Positions 18,692 through 27,101 of a DNA stretch of 64,000 bases are shown here, piece by piece. Numbering within the stretch: the stretch's first letter is position 1; each line of letters begins with the position of its first letter. Origin of the DNA: Winogradskyella forsetii (GTDB lineage: Bacteria; Bacteroidota; Bacteroidia; Flavobacteriales; Flavobacteriaceae); NCBI RefSeq assembly GCF_013394595.1, contig NZ_CP053348.1, forward strand, positions 4,312,501 through 4,376,500, given 5' to 3'. Made by a program: the position numbers and the translations under genes. A model generated the notes under the pieces. It was given only the letters and a program-made list of their open reading frames with translations, ran no database searches and was not told where the DNA came from.

Positions 18692-18699
18692 CAAAAGTA
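18692..18699 (-). promoter_or_regulatory. Putative minus-strand -7 box for the DUF6341 gene
   Basis: Plus strand CAAAAGTA reads TACTTTTG on the minus strand, 49 bases upstream of the start at 18642. It is one half of a divergent promoter region. Confidence 0.5.
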
Positions 18700-18749
18700 C
18701 AAAATCTGATTGATACTGTTATAATAGTGCAGTTAGAATTTTTAAAGTC

Positions 18750-18757
18750 TATTTTTG
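18750..18757 (+). promoter_or_regulatory. Putative -7 box TATTTTTG for the DUF6427 gene
   Basis: TAnnTTTG match, 115 bases before the ATG at 18873. Box and leader resemble those upstream of sprE at 28107 (see findings), so they may belong to a dispersed repeat. Confidence 0.45.
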
Positions 18758-18872
18758 TTACAGAATGAGAACCAATTTTTAAGCACAGCATAGCTATGGT
18801 TCAAAATTTTAGTGAAATTATGTCCAAAAAGAGGCATATAAAATTAAGTGGCATTTTTTTATCAGTCTCTAT

Positions 18873-19790
18873 ATGATCACAAGCATTTTTAGTAAATCTA
18901 AGCCCATAAACTTCATAATCGTTGCAGTTTATGTGTCGATACTTTTTGTTGTTACTAATTATGCCATGCTTTTTTCGGATCTAAATACGGCCTTGGCAAC
19001 GATTTTTAAATGGGGAATCACGTTATTCTTGGTTTTTCTGTTGGACTTCATTGTAGCGAAAAACAACCTGACCCAAAGTAACAGCTATGCTATATTGACA
19101 CTTGGTTTACTTTTTGGCATGTTTCCAGAGGCGATGTCACATTTAGATTTATTGCTGGCTAATCTGTTTGTGATATTCGCATTAAGACGATTGATTAGTT
19201 TACATTCCAAATTAAATATTAAAAAGAAGCTGTTTGATGCTGCTTTTTGGATCGCATTGGCAACCCTATTTTATTTTTGGGCGATACTCTTTTTTGCCTT
19301 GGTCATCGTGGCTTTGATTTATCATTCCCAAAATGATTTTAAAAATGTCATTGTACCTTTTGCTGGTGTCATAACAGTTATAATTCTACTCTTAACCTAT
19401 AACATTCTTCTGCACGATGTGTACTTAAGACCTTCAAATTTTAAGCGCTATGCGAGTTTAGACTTTACAGCCTATAATAGTAAAGAAAACATTCTCAAGC
19501 TTACAGTTTTGTTTACGTCATTTGTATGGACGATAATCTATTATTTTAGAATTATCCAAGACAAGAACAAAAAGTTAAAACCATCTTATTTTATTATGGC
19601 TTGGGCTTCGATAATAGCCATTTTAGTAGCAATTATTGCACCGATAAAAAATGGAAGTGAATTTTTATTTCTGTTTGTTCCGTTTTCTATAATAATGGCG
19701 AATTATATTGAAACAATTTCAGAGCGTTGGTTCAAACAAGTTTTTATCGCCCTTTTGCTTATTACACCAATCATAGGTCTATTGCTGTAA
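18873..19790 (+). CDS. Polytopic membrane protein, DUF6427 family
   Basis: A 305-residue integral membrane protein with about nine to ten hydrophobic helices and short loops, and no catalytic motif that I recognise. Conserved Flavobacteriaceae synteny with purD and upp supports the DUF6427 call. The 3' end overlaps the convergent upp gene by 12 bases. Role unknown. Confidence 0.75.
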   Translation: MITSIFSKSKPINFIIVAVYVSILFVVTNYAMLFSDLNTALATIFKWGITLFLVFLLDFIVAKNNLTQSNSYAILTLGLLFGMFPEAMSHLDLLLANLFVIFALRRLISLHSKLNIKKKLFDAAFWIALATLFYFWAILFFALVIVALIYHSQNDFKNVIVPFAGVITVIILLLTYNILLHDVYLRPSNFKRYASLDFTAYNSKENILKLTVLFTSFVWTIIYYFRIIQDKNKKLKPSYFIMAWASIIAILVAIIAPIKNGSEFLFLFVPFSIIMANYIETISERWFKQVFIALLLITPIIGLLL

Positions 19791-20438
19791 TTTATTGCCA
19801 AATGCCAAATCACCAGCATCACCCAGCCCAGGAATAATATAACCTTTATCATTTAGGTGGTCGTCAACCGCAGCAATCCAAAGTTGCACATCTGCATCAA
19901 ATGCCTTTGTGATATAGTCAATACCAGGTTGCGCACCAATGACACTCACTAAATGTATCGCTTTGGGAGTGCCAAAAGGTTTTAGAGCTTCAAAAGTAGC
20001 CACCATCGATTGTCCTGTTGCGAGCATTGGATCTGCCAATATCAAGGTTTTACCGTCCAAACTTGGACAAGCTAAATACTCAACCACGATATCAAAACTT
20101 TCAGGATTGTGCTTGTGTTGCCTGTATGCCGAAATAAAAGCATTCTCAGCAGCATCAAAATAATTCAATAAACCATTATGAAGTGGAACACCAGCCCTTA
20201 AAATGGAACATAAAACAATATCATTTTTGTGTAAAACGGTTTCCGAAGTGCCTAAAGGTGTTTCAATAGTGTGCTTTTTAAAATCAAGGGATTTGCTGAG
20301 TTCGTAACCTATGATTTCACCAATACGCTCAATGTTTCTTCTAAAACGCATACTGTCTTTTTGTACGGTTTTATCGCGTAATTCAGACATAAACGTATTT
20401 AAAATTGAAGGTGTTTCAGAAAGGTTGTGAATTTGCAT
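19779..20438 (-). CDS. upp: Uracil phosphoribosyltransferase
   Basis: Converts uracil and PRPP to UMP (pyrimidine salvage). The 219 residues include SILRAGVPLHNG, the PRPP-binding loop LADPMLATGQSM and the C-terminal PGLGDAGDLAFGN, which binds uracil. Length and motifs are normal for Upp. I saw no TAnnTTTG box in its upstream region. Confidence 0.94.
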   Translation of the reverse strand: MQIHNLSETPSILNTFMSELRDKTVQKDSMRFRRNIERIGEIIGYELSKSLDFKKHTIETPLGTSETVLHKNDIVLCSILRAGVPLHNGLLNYFDAAENAFISAYRQHKHNPESFDIVVEYLACPSLDGKTLILADPMLATGQSMVATFEALKPFGTPKAIHLVSVIGAQPGIDYITKAFDADVQLWIAAVDDHLNDKGYIIPGLGDAGDLAFGNKLQQ

Positions 20439-20581
20439 AGTATGAAAATTGTTTCGGTCGTTAAAGTTAATAATTCCTACTATATATCTGTGGCAAGATA
20501 AATTTTTTAAGAATTAAAGGTTGAAAAATCGAAAATTCTAAAACGAACCTCTTTGTTAATCTTCAACTTAATAATTTCATG

Positions 20582-20589
20582 TACTTTTG
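20582..20589 (+). promoter_or_regulatory. Putative -7 box TACTTTTG before the DUF4254 gene
   Basis: Exact TAnnTTTG match ending 22 bases before the ATG at 20612; the -33 element is unclear. Confidence 0.55.
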
Positions 20590-20611
20590 TAAACATTAAA
20601 TCAATTTCACT

Positions 20612-21220
20612 ATGTTTTCAGAAAAAGCAAACGCCATATTTCAAGAGGTTATCAAAACCTATAAAGTTTTAAATTCAGTAGATCAACCCTTTACAAATAA
20701 GTACGATAAAACCGACGACCTCATCGCGCATTTATTATACAGAAAATCTTGGATAGATACGGTTCAGTGGGCTTATGAAGATATTATTAGAGATCCAAAT
20801 ATTGATCCTGTTGCAGCTTTAAAGTTGAAAAGAATGATTGATGCTTCTAACCAAGACAGAACGGATACGGTTGAATATATTGATAGCTATTTTTTAGATA
20901 AATACAAAGATGTATCGGTAAAAGCTGGAGCTAAAATCAATTCTGAAAGTCCGGCTTGGGCCATAGACAGACTTTCTATTTTGGCGCTTAAAATTTACCA
21001 CATGCATCTCGAAACTGTCAGAGAAGATGCTAGTGATGCACATAAAGCCGCTTGTAAGAAGAAATTGGAGGTACTTTTGGAACAACGTGTCGATTTAAGT
21101 ACTGCTATTGATGATTTACTCAATGATATCGCCAATGGAGACAAGTACATGAAGGTTTACAAGCAGATGAAAATGTACAATGATGACGAACTGAATCCTG
21201 TTTTGAGAGGCCAGAAATAA
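20612..21220 (+). CDS. DUF4254 domain protein
   Basis: A soluble, helical 202-residue protein with the DUF4254 features RKSWIDTVQWAYEDIIRDP and SNQDRTDTVEYID. The family is mostly found in Bacteroidota, frequently next to a GT9 glycosyltransferase as here, which suggests a link to LPS core assembly. Biochemical role unknown. Confidence 0.8.
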   Translation: MFSEKANAIFQEVIKTYKVLNSVDQPFTNKYDKTDDLIAHLLYRKSWIDTVQWAYEDIIRDPNIDPVAALKLKRMIDASNQDRTDTVEYIDSYFLDKYKDVSVKAGAKINSESPAWAIDRLSILALKIYHMHLETVREDASDAHKAACKKKLEVLLEQRVDLSTAIDDLLNDIANGDKYMKVYKQMKMYNDDELNPVLRGQK

Positions 21221-21226
21221 CACTTT

Positions 21227-21250
21227 CCTGCGAACGAAGAAATCTCATTT
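21227..21250 (+). repeat. Degenerate copy of the CCTGCGAAAGCAGG repeat family
   Basis: TCCTGCGAACGAAGAAATCTC at about 21226-21246 resembles the CCTGCGAAAGCAGGAATCTC repeats at 37769 and 44253 but has lost the palindrome. Confidence 0.4.
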
Positions 21251-21297
21251 TTTTTATTACGGATTTTGAATATAAAGAATGGCTAAAAAACATGTCT

Positions 21298-21358
21298 GTC
21301 ATTCTGAGCGCAGCTGAAGAATCTCATTTTAATATATTTCGACTTTGCTCAAAATGAC
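21298..21358. repeat. Short inverted-repeat element (GTCATTCTGAGC ... GCTCAAAATGAC)
   Basis: A 61-base element with 12-base inverted ends that differ at one position, lying between the DUF4254 and GT9 genes. Its left half resembles a family also seen at 22394, 34701 and 42324. It has no coding capacity and would fold into a hairpin. Confidence 0.65.
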
Positions 21359-21385
21359 AAAATAAGAAAGACTTAGCAGGTTCAA

Positions 21386-22423
21386 ATGCCAAAACCAAAC
21401 CACATACTAGTCCTCAGATTCTCTGCAATGGGAGACGTGGCAATGACAGTTCCTGTTTTGCGAGCACTTACGGCGCAATATCCAGAAGTTAAAATCACAG
21501 TAGTTACTAGAGCATTCTTTAAACCATTCTTTCAAGGTTTGGACAACGTGAGTGTTTATGAAGCTGATTTAACAGGCAAGCACAAAGGTGTTTTAGGACT
21601 TTATAAATTATCTAAAGAACTCAAGGTCCTAGGTTTTGATGCGGTCGCAGATTTACACAATGTGCTTCGTAGTAACATTTTAAAGTTATTTTTCTTTGGA
21701 AAGAACGTAGTGCAATTAGATAAGGGAAGAGCCGAAAAAAAAGCCCTCACATCAGGTCAATCGTTTCAGCAATTAAAAACCACACACCAACGTTATGCGG
21801 ACGTTTTTGAAATATTAGGCTATGCGATAGACTTATCAGAACCCATATTTCCAAAACCAAAACCATTATCTGAAAAACTGAACACTTTCATTTCCCAAAA
21901 AAACCTCAAAACTATCGGAATTGCACCTTTTGCAGCGCACCAAAGCAAAATGTATCCTTTAGAGCAAATGGAAAATGTGATTCAAGAACTTTCTGAACAT
22001 TGTAATATCATTTTATTTGGAGGCGGAAATAAGGAAATAGAGATTTTAAATCAACTTGAAACCAAATATAAAAACGTAACATCTGTCGCAGGAAACTTAA
22101 ATATAGAAGAAGAGTTAGTGCTCATTTCAAACCTAGACCTTATGTTATCTATGGATTCTGGGAACGCACATATGGCAGCCATGTTAGGTAAAAAAGTAAT
22201 TACTATTTGGGGCGTAACGCATCCTTTTGCTGGTTTTGCGCCATTCAACCAACCTAAAGATTATGCATTGACAGCAGACAGAAATAAATTCCCATTAATT
22301 CCGACTTCAATTTACGGCAACAAATACCCTGAAGATTATAAAAATGCAGCAGGCAGTATTCCTTCTGAAGAAATAATCACTAAAGTGCTATCTGTCATTC
22401 AGAGCGAAGCGAAGCATCTCTAA
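21386..22423 (+). CDS. Glycosyltransferase family 9 (heptosyltransferase-like)
   Basis: A 345-residue GT9 enzyme of the LPS core type: ILVLRFSAMGDVAMTVPVL at the N-terminus and the C-terminal donor-site MDSGNAHMAAMLGKKVITIWG. It probably adds a core sugar to lipid A-core at the inner membrane cytoplasmic face. The last nine codons (VIQSEAKHL) are read from a dispersed repeat at 22394-22420, so the original C-terminus has probably been replaced. ATG 21386 fits the family start. Confidence 0.88.
   Translation: MPKPNHILVLRFSAMGDVAMTVPVLRALTAQYPEVKITVVTRAFFKPFFQGLDNVSVYEADLTGKHKGVLGLYKLSKELKVLGFDAVADLHNVLRSNILKLFFFGKNVVQLDKGRAEKKALTSGQSFQQLKTTHQRYADVFEILGYAIDLSEPIFPKPKPLSEKLNTFISQKNLKTIGIAPFAAHQSKMYPLEQMENVIQELSEHCNIILFGGGNKEIEILNQLETKYKNVTSVAGNLNIEEELVLISNLDLMLSMDSGNAHMAAMLGKKVITIWGVTHPFAGFAPFNQPKDYALTADRNKFPLIPTSIYGNKYPEDYKNAAGSIPSEEIITKVLSVIQSEAKHL
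22394..22420 (+). repeat. Dispersed repeat copy forming the 3' end of the GT9 gene
   Basis: GTCATTCAGAGCGAAGCGAA and the following seven bases match the left arm of the 21298 element. The gene's stop codon follows immediately at 22421. Confidence 0.6.
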
Positions 22424-22522
22424 AAAAATAAACTATCACGATAAAGACCTGCTAGGTTTTCAAAATTGCAAACTCCGTGTCTATTTTCTAACAGTGAAGT
22501 GGTCTAGGCTCTTGATTCTTTT

Positions 22523-23581
22523 TTACACATCATCATAATCCACCGCAACATTTGTAGACGTAGGATGTGCTTGGCAAGTCAATATCAAACCTTCCGCAAC
22601 TTCGCCATCCGTTAAGATATTATTTTGCCTCATTTTGGCTTCGCCTTCAGTAAGTCTGGCAATACAACTACTACAAATACCACCTTGACAAGAGTAAGGC
22701 GCATCAATATCTTGGTTTAGAGCCGCTTCAAGAATAGTTTGTTTTTGAGACATTTTGAATTCAAATTCTTCATCATCAACCACAACCTTGATTTTAGTGT
22801 GTCCGGTAGGTAAATCAGTCGTATTTTCGGTATCAGTTTCAACAGGAGCTGTAAACAATTCGAACTTAATAGCGTTTTTCTTTACACCATTCTCGATTAA
22901 TACATCTTTTACGGTATGGATCATTTGTTCTGGGCCACAAAGAAAAAATTGCTCAATAGTAACGTCCTTATATTTATTCTTTACGATGAGGTTGACCGTA
23001 CTTTTTTCAATACGACCAAAAAGCGCATTTTCCTCTTTTACTTGGCTGTATATAAAATGAACGTGAAGACGATTGCCATAAAACGCTTGTAGTTCCACAA
23101 GGTCTTTAAAAAACATAGCGTCTTCAGAAGATTTATTGCCATAAACCAAAATAAAATTGCTAAATGGTTCGTCTTCCAAAAGTGTTTTTGCAATGCTAAG
23201 AACTGGTGTAATTCCGCTTCCCGCAGCAAAAGCTGCAATAGTTCTGGTCTTAGCATTATTGGCTTCAAAAGTAAAACGACCATTGGGTTGTGCAACTTCA
23301 AGTACATCACCAGCTTTTAATTGTTGGTTAGCATAAATGGAAAATGTACCATCTTCAACCGCTTTTACGGCAACAGTAACATTGCCGCTATTTTTTGAAG
23401 CACAAATTGAATAATCCCGTCGGATGTCTTCGTTATTAATCGTCGTCTTTAGAGTAATGTATTGTCCGGCTTTAAAGCTAAATTTTTCCTTAAGATTTTC
23501 AGGAATATCAAAGGTAACGGCAACCGAATTGTCTGTTACTTTATCAACTGATTTTATAGTGAGTGAATGAAATTGCGACAT
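22523..23581 (-). CDS. Ferredoxin-NADP reductase-like protein with C-terminal 2Fe-2S domain (PaaE-like)
   Basis: 352 residues from ATG 23581; upstream codons to 23644 are open but run through repeat sequence. Domain order is FAD-binding barrel with RRDYSICAS, NAD-binding domain with AAGSGITPVLSI and FLCGPEQMI, then a plant-type ferredoxin domain with Cys298, Cys303, Cys306 and Cys336. This is the PaaE arrangement, transferring electrons from NAD(P)H to an oxygenase or desaturase. No paaABCD genes are near, so the phenylacetate link is doubtful and the partner is unknown. Confidence 0.85.
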   Translation of the reverse strand: MSQFHSLTIKSVDKVTDNSVAVTFDIPENLKEKFSFKAGQYITLKTTINNEDIRRDYSICASKNSGNVTVAVKAVEDGTFSIYANQQLKAGDVLEVAQPNGRFTFEANNAKTRTIAAFAAGSGITPVLSIAKTLLEDEPFSNFILVYGNKSSEDAMFFKDLVELQAFYGNRLHVHFIYSQVKEENALFGRIEKSTVNLIVKNKYKDVTIEQFFLCGPEQMIHTVKDVLIENGVKKNAIKFELFTAPVETDTENTTDLPTGHTKIKVVVDDEEFEFKMSQKQTILEAALNQDIDAPYSCQGGICSSCIARLTEGEAKMRQNNILTDGEVAEGLILTCQAHPTSTNVAVDYDDV

Positions 23582-23599
23582 TAAAAAATATTTTTTTTG

Positions 23600-23607
23600 C
23601 AAAGATA
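23600..23607 (-). promoter_or_regulatory. Putative minus-strand -7 box for the PaaE-like gene
   Basis: Plus strand CAAAGATA reads TATCTTTG on the minus strand, 18 bases upstream of the start at 23581. This also argues against the longer ORF starting at 23644. Confidence 0.55.
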
Positions 23608-23623
23608 AACAATCTATTCCCAG

Positions 23624-23675
23624 ACCTGCAAGGCTTTGTATCAAACTTGATTTGGTATATAAAAACCTTGTAGGT
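23624..23675. repeat. Spread inverted repeat ACCTGCAAGG ... CCTTGTAGGT
   Basis: The two 10-base arms at 23624-23633 and 23666-23675 are complementary with one G-T difference and match the compact palindrome at 43093-43119, so this is a diverged copy of the same repeat family. Confidence 0.5.
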
Positions 23676-23700
23676 ATGAATTTCGATTAAATTCATACCT
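23672..23700. repeat. Perfect 12-base inverted repeat in the PaaE/PadR divergent region
   Basis: AGGTATGAATTT (23672-23683) and AAATTCATACCT (23689-23700) are perfect complements around CGATT. It could be an operator or the end of the neighbouring dispersed repeat. Confidence 0.6.
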
Positions 23701-23708
23701 AAGTTTCT

Positions 23709-23731
23709 TATACATAAGAAAATTATGTATA
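23709..23731. promoter_or_regulatory. Putative PadR operator
   Basis: TATACATAA (23709-23717), spacer GAAAA, TTATGTATA (23723-23731): a perfect 9-5-9 palindrome with the ATACAT/ATGTAT half-sites known for PadR regulators. It overlaps the first two bases of the -7 box at 23730 and lies 13 bases before the padR ATG, so bound PadR would block its own promoter. Confidence 0.72.
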
Positions 23732-23737
23732 TATTTG
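23730..23737 (+). promoter_or_regulatory. Putative -7 box TATATTTG of the padR-ABC operon
   Basis: TAnnTTTG match ending 7 bases before the padR start and overlapping the operator palindrome, so the mRNA leader would be only a few bases. Confidence 0.6.
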
Positions 23738-23744
23738 TGTTACG

Positions 23745-24077
23745 ATGAGCAATTCAAAATTATACAAAGGAAGTTTAAACACCATCATTTTAAAGTTATT
23801 AAATGAGCATGATAAAATGTATGGTTACGAAATAACCCAAAAGGTAAAGGCATTGACCAAGGGCGAACTTAAAATTACAGAAGGCGCATTATATCCGGCT
23901 TTGCATAAGTTGGAAGCCGAAGGGTTGTTGGATGTGGAAGTTACAAAAGTAGATAACCGACTGCGTAAATATTATAAATTAACCGAAACCGGAACCAAAG
24001 AAACCGTTAATAAGCTTGAAGAATTAGCCGACTATATAAAAACGATGCAGGCTTTGGTAAATCCTAAATTAGCATAG
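23745..24077 (+). CDS. PadR family transcriptional regulator
   Basis: A 110-residue winged-helix protein: LYKGSLNTIILKLLNEHDKMYGYEI opening helices, ITEGALYPALHKLEAEGLL recognition region, RKYYKLTETG wing and a short dimerisation helix. PadR proteins repress efflux or membrane-stress genes. The following four genes (two HAAS-like proteins, ABC permease and ATPase) run in the same direction and are the likely regulon, controlled through the palindrome at 23709. Confidence 0.92.
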   Translation: MSNSKLYKGSLNTIILKLLNEHDKMYGYEITQKVKALTKGELKITEGALYPALHKLEAEGLLDVEVTKVDNRLRKYYKLTETGTKETVNKLEELADYIKTMQALVNPKLA

Positions 24078-24148
24078 ATATATTCTGCAAGGCTTTTGAT
24101 GACCGAGTGCAGTCTAAGCCAAAACTGGACAGTTCTTAAATTAAAAAA

Positions 24149-24871
24149 ATGAATATCACAAAAGAAGAAATAAAATTCATTGACAATTACCTCATTAAAA
24201 ATGAAGTAAAACATTGGGATGTGCGTTTAGAATTATTGGACCACATCGTTTCTGCGGTTGAAGATAAAATGACCGAAGATGGTATTTCTTTCAATGAAGC
24301 GTTGCTTGAAGTTCATCAAGGTTTTGGAAATCAATTTATAGAATTTAGTATTCCAAAAGGTAAAATATTTGAGAACGGACTATACCAAAGCAATATTGGA
24401 TTTAAGAAATTCACAAGAAAAAAGCAGAAAGAAATTAGAAGAAAGCATTGGAAAGCATATTGGAGAACATTTCTACCTTTTGTTTTTTCATTTCGGTTTT
24501 TAGTTGAGATTTTGGTTTTAGGTGTTTTTACTTTTTTAAGTTATCAATTTAGTGTTAAATCTGGGCTTTTAACTTTAGTTATGGGAGTCATAATTTCTGA
24601 ATTTATAAAGTTAATTTATGGAGGGTTTGAAAAATTCAAGAAAAAATCATTAAACATGCAATTAGCGGTGGCATCCTCATTATTAATAACACAGATCCCT
24701 TTTTGGATAATGATGCTTTTCAATTCTCAATACGAAGGTGCGGAGACTAAGCCATATTATATTCTATTCATTATTTTTTTTATGTTATTTGTATTTAGCA
24801 GACATGGTCTAAATCATTACCTCAGTATTTACAAAACATATAAAACACGCTTTACGCTGTTAATGTCATGA
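24149..24871 (+). CDS. HAAS-like domain membrane protein (first of a pair)
   Basis: 240 residues. The N-terminal helical domain (about 1-65) carries VRLELLDHIVSAVEDKM ... SFNEAL ... FG, followed by four hydrophobic helices. The same pattern is present in the next gene. PadR-linked HAAS domains are known from other phyla as partners of PadR; assignment here is by eye. The stop overlaps the next start as ATGA. Probably a cytoplasmic sensor domain on a membrane anchor. Confidence 0.65.
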   Translation: MNITKEEIKFIDNYLIKNEVKHWDVRLELLDHIVSAVEDKMTEDGISFNEALLEVHQGFGNQFIEFSIPKGKIFENGLYQSNIGFKKFTRKKQKEIRRKHWKAYWRTFLPFVFSFRFLVEILVLGVFTFLSYQFSVKSGLLTLVMGVIISEFIKLIYGGFEKFKKKSLNMQLAVASSLLITQIPFWIMMLFNSQYEGAETKPYYILFIIFFMLFVFSRHGLNHYLSIYKTYKTRFTLLMS

Positions 24872-25557
24872 AACTAACAAAATCCCAAATACAAGACCTT
24901 TACGCTTTTACAAGACAACATTTTGTAGAACATTACGATTTACAAACTGAACTCGTAGATCATTTAGCCAACGACATTGAAGCGATGTGGGAAACACAGC
25001 CCGAGCTTAGTTTCGAAAACGCCAAAAACAAAGCTTTCAAGAAATTCGGCATTTTCGGTTTTATGGATGCTATTGAACAAAAAGCAAAAGCGATGAATAA
25101 ACGTTACATGAAGTATTTATGGAATGAACTTAAAATATGGTTTACGATTCCGCAGATAACAGCGACTCTAAGTTTGTTTTTGATGTTCTATCTATCGTTT
25201 TCTTCAAGTTTTGCTATTGCTTTAGCTGTGATTTATTTTGTTTTAGTGGCTGTCTGGTCTATTTACAAAAGTGTTCAACTTAATAGACAATTTAGACGAC
25301 GAAAAGAGGTTTCCAATAAAAAATGGGTGCTTGAAGAACTAATTTTTAAACAAGCAGGTGGTACTTCAATTGTCATATTGTCTCAGATTTATAATATCTT
25401 CATTATTACGGATGAATTTTTAACTAACACCTACGCTATTGTTGGTTTGTCAATAGCTTTTACAGCACTTGTTTTGATCTATTACATTAGTTTCGAACTA
25501 TTACCAAACAAAGCCGAAAAACTACTTAACGAAACTTATCCAGAATTTAGTTTGTAA
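24868..25557 (+). CDS. HAAS-like domain membrane protein (second of a pair)
   Basis: 229 residues, paralogous to the preceding gene: LQTELVDHLANDIEAMW ... LSFENAKNKAFKKFG in the N-terminal domain, then about four membrane helices. It overlaps the upstream gene as ATGA and is followed after 52 bases by the ABC permease, so both HAAS-like proteins probably serve the transporter or its regulator. Substrate and signal unknown. Confidence 0.65.
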   Translation: MKLTKSQIQDLYAFTRQHFVEHYDLQTELVDHLANDIEAMWETQPELSFENAKNKAFKKFGIFGFMDAIEQKAKAMNKRYMKYLWNELKIWFTIPQITATLSLFLMFYLSFSSSFAIALAVIYFVLVAVWSIYKSVQLNRQFRRRKEVSNKKWVLEELIFKQAGGTSIVILSQIYNIFIITDEFLTNTYAIVGLSIAFTALVLIYYISFELLPNKAEKLLNETYPEFSL

Positions 25558-25609
25558 CAAAATTCAACTTTTCTATACTTATTACTGAAATCAACCCAAC
25601 CAAGACACT

Positions 25610-27088
25610 ATGATAAAACATTTTCTCAATCTCGAATGGAAACAATATTTTCGTTCGTCCTATTGGCAAAAAAATATAGCTATCAATATCTTAATGGTAT
25701 TTTTTGCGCTTTATTTTGTGGCCATGTTTTTAAGTTTAGGCTTCGGGCTTCTTTTTGTTATGAAAAAAATGTATCCTGATCAAGATCCATTCGTAGTTGT
25801 AAATGGATTTTTATTTTTCTGGATTATCGGCGACCTAATGATGCGCTTCTTTTTACAGAAACTACCCGTTATGAGTGTAAAGCCCTTACTTATTCTGCCC
25901 ATAAAGCGATCTACCGTAGTCAACTATGTTTTAGGAAAATCGGCGGTTTCATTTTTCAATTTTTTACCCTTATTTGCTATCATTCCATTTAGCGTTATGC
26001 TCATAAGAGATGGTTATGCATCTGCCATGGTTTTAACGTGGATGTTTACCATGATAATTTTTGTACTCATCATCAATTTCCTGAATTTTATTATTGAGGC
26101 CTTTTCTTCCGAGAAAGAACTGTCATTTCTACCTATTATTGCGGTAGTCGGGATTTTATTTGGTTTAAATTATTTTGGTGTCCTTCCAATGACCACATTA
26201 ATTGGCGAGGCTACTATTGGAATAGCAAACAACCCAATTTTCATACTTGTTCCAATCGCAATTCTGATACTATGTTATGCTTTCAACTTTAAAATTTTAA
26301 GAAGTAAACTATTTTTAGATAGCTCACTGAAATCTAAAGTTATAGAAGTCAATGCGGCAGATTTATCTTGGACCAAACGTTTTGGAGATATTGCACCATT
26401 TATGCAGTTGGATTTAAAACTGATTTGGAGAAACAAACGCACAAAATCTATGACATTTTTATTATTGATTGGTTTGCTTTACGGTCTATTCTTTTATCCA
26501 CAGCCAATGTACAGGGAAATGACTTTTATGTCTGCTTTTATTGGGATATTTTCAACAGGATTTTTTCTTATCAATTTCGGGCAGTTCATTCCAGCTTGGG
26601 ATAGCGCTTACTACAAACTATTAATGAGCCAAAACATTAAATATGAACAATATTTACGTTCAAAATTTATACTTATGGTCATAAGCGTGGTTCTGCTTTT
26701 TGTTTTGGGAATTCCGTATGTGTATTTCGGTTATAAAATATTGATTGCACACTTTGCAGCAGCGATATATAATATTGGCGTGAATACCCATGTGATACTT
26801 TGGGGAGGGTCTTTCAACCGAAAAAAAATAGAATTAGATAAAAAAGCAGCGTTTAACTACCAAGGGACAGGAGCCGTACAATGGCTAATTGGTATTCCGC
26901 TTATGCTGGTGCCAATGGGATTATTTTGGCTTGTAAATTGGCTCGCTGGCTTTGGAGCTGCAATCGCCTTATTAATCGTTCTCGGCATAATAGGTATTGT
27001 TTTTCATAAAATGTTAATGAAAGGCATTACTCAAAAATATCTCGATTCAAAATATAAAATGATTGACGCTTTTAGTCAAGATAACTAA
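25610..27088 (+). CDS. DUF5687 family ABC transporter permease
   Basis: 492 residues with about 12 membrane helices. The N-terminus MIKHFLNLEWKQYFRSSYWQ and the later LIWRNKRTKS segment are typical of DUF5687, the Bacteroidota ABC-2-type permease family. The ATPase gene follows 13 bases downstream of its stop. Direction is probably export; the substrate is unknown. Confidence 0.82.
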   Translation: MIKHFLNLEWKQYFRSSYWQKNIAINILMVFFALYFVAMFLSLGFGLLFVMKKMYPDQDPFVVVNGFLFFWIIGDLMMRFFLQKLPVMSVKPLLILPIKRSTVVNYVLGKSAVSFFNFLPLFAIIPFSVMLIRDGYASAMVLTWMFTMIIFVLIINFLNFIIEAFSSEKELSFLPIIAVVGILFGLNYFGVLPMTTLIGEATIGIANNPIFILVPIAILILCYAFNFKILRSKLFLDSSLKSKVIEVNAADLSWTKRFGDIAPFMQLDLKLIWRNKRTKSMTFLLLIGLLYGLFFYPQPMYREMTFMSAFIGIFSTGFFLINFGQFIPAWDSAYYKLLMSQNIKYEQYLRSKFILMVISVVLLFVLGIPYVYFGYKILIAHFAAAIYNIGVNTHVILWGGSFNRKKIELDKKAAFNYQGTGAVQWLIGIPLMLVPMGLFWLVNWLAGFGAAIALLIVLGIIGIVFHKMLMKGITQKYLDSKYKMIDAFSQDN

Positions 27089-27101
27089 TACAAAAACCAC
27101 C

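Noticed and set aside
22523..23581. Phenylacetate degradation function
   Set aside because: Domain order is PaaE-like, but no paaABCD genes are present in the window, so the pathway is not supported.
23582..23644. N-terminal extension of the PaaE-like protein
   Set aside because: The added 21 residues derive from repeat DNA and cross a TATCTTTG promoter box; the start at 23581 matches the family.
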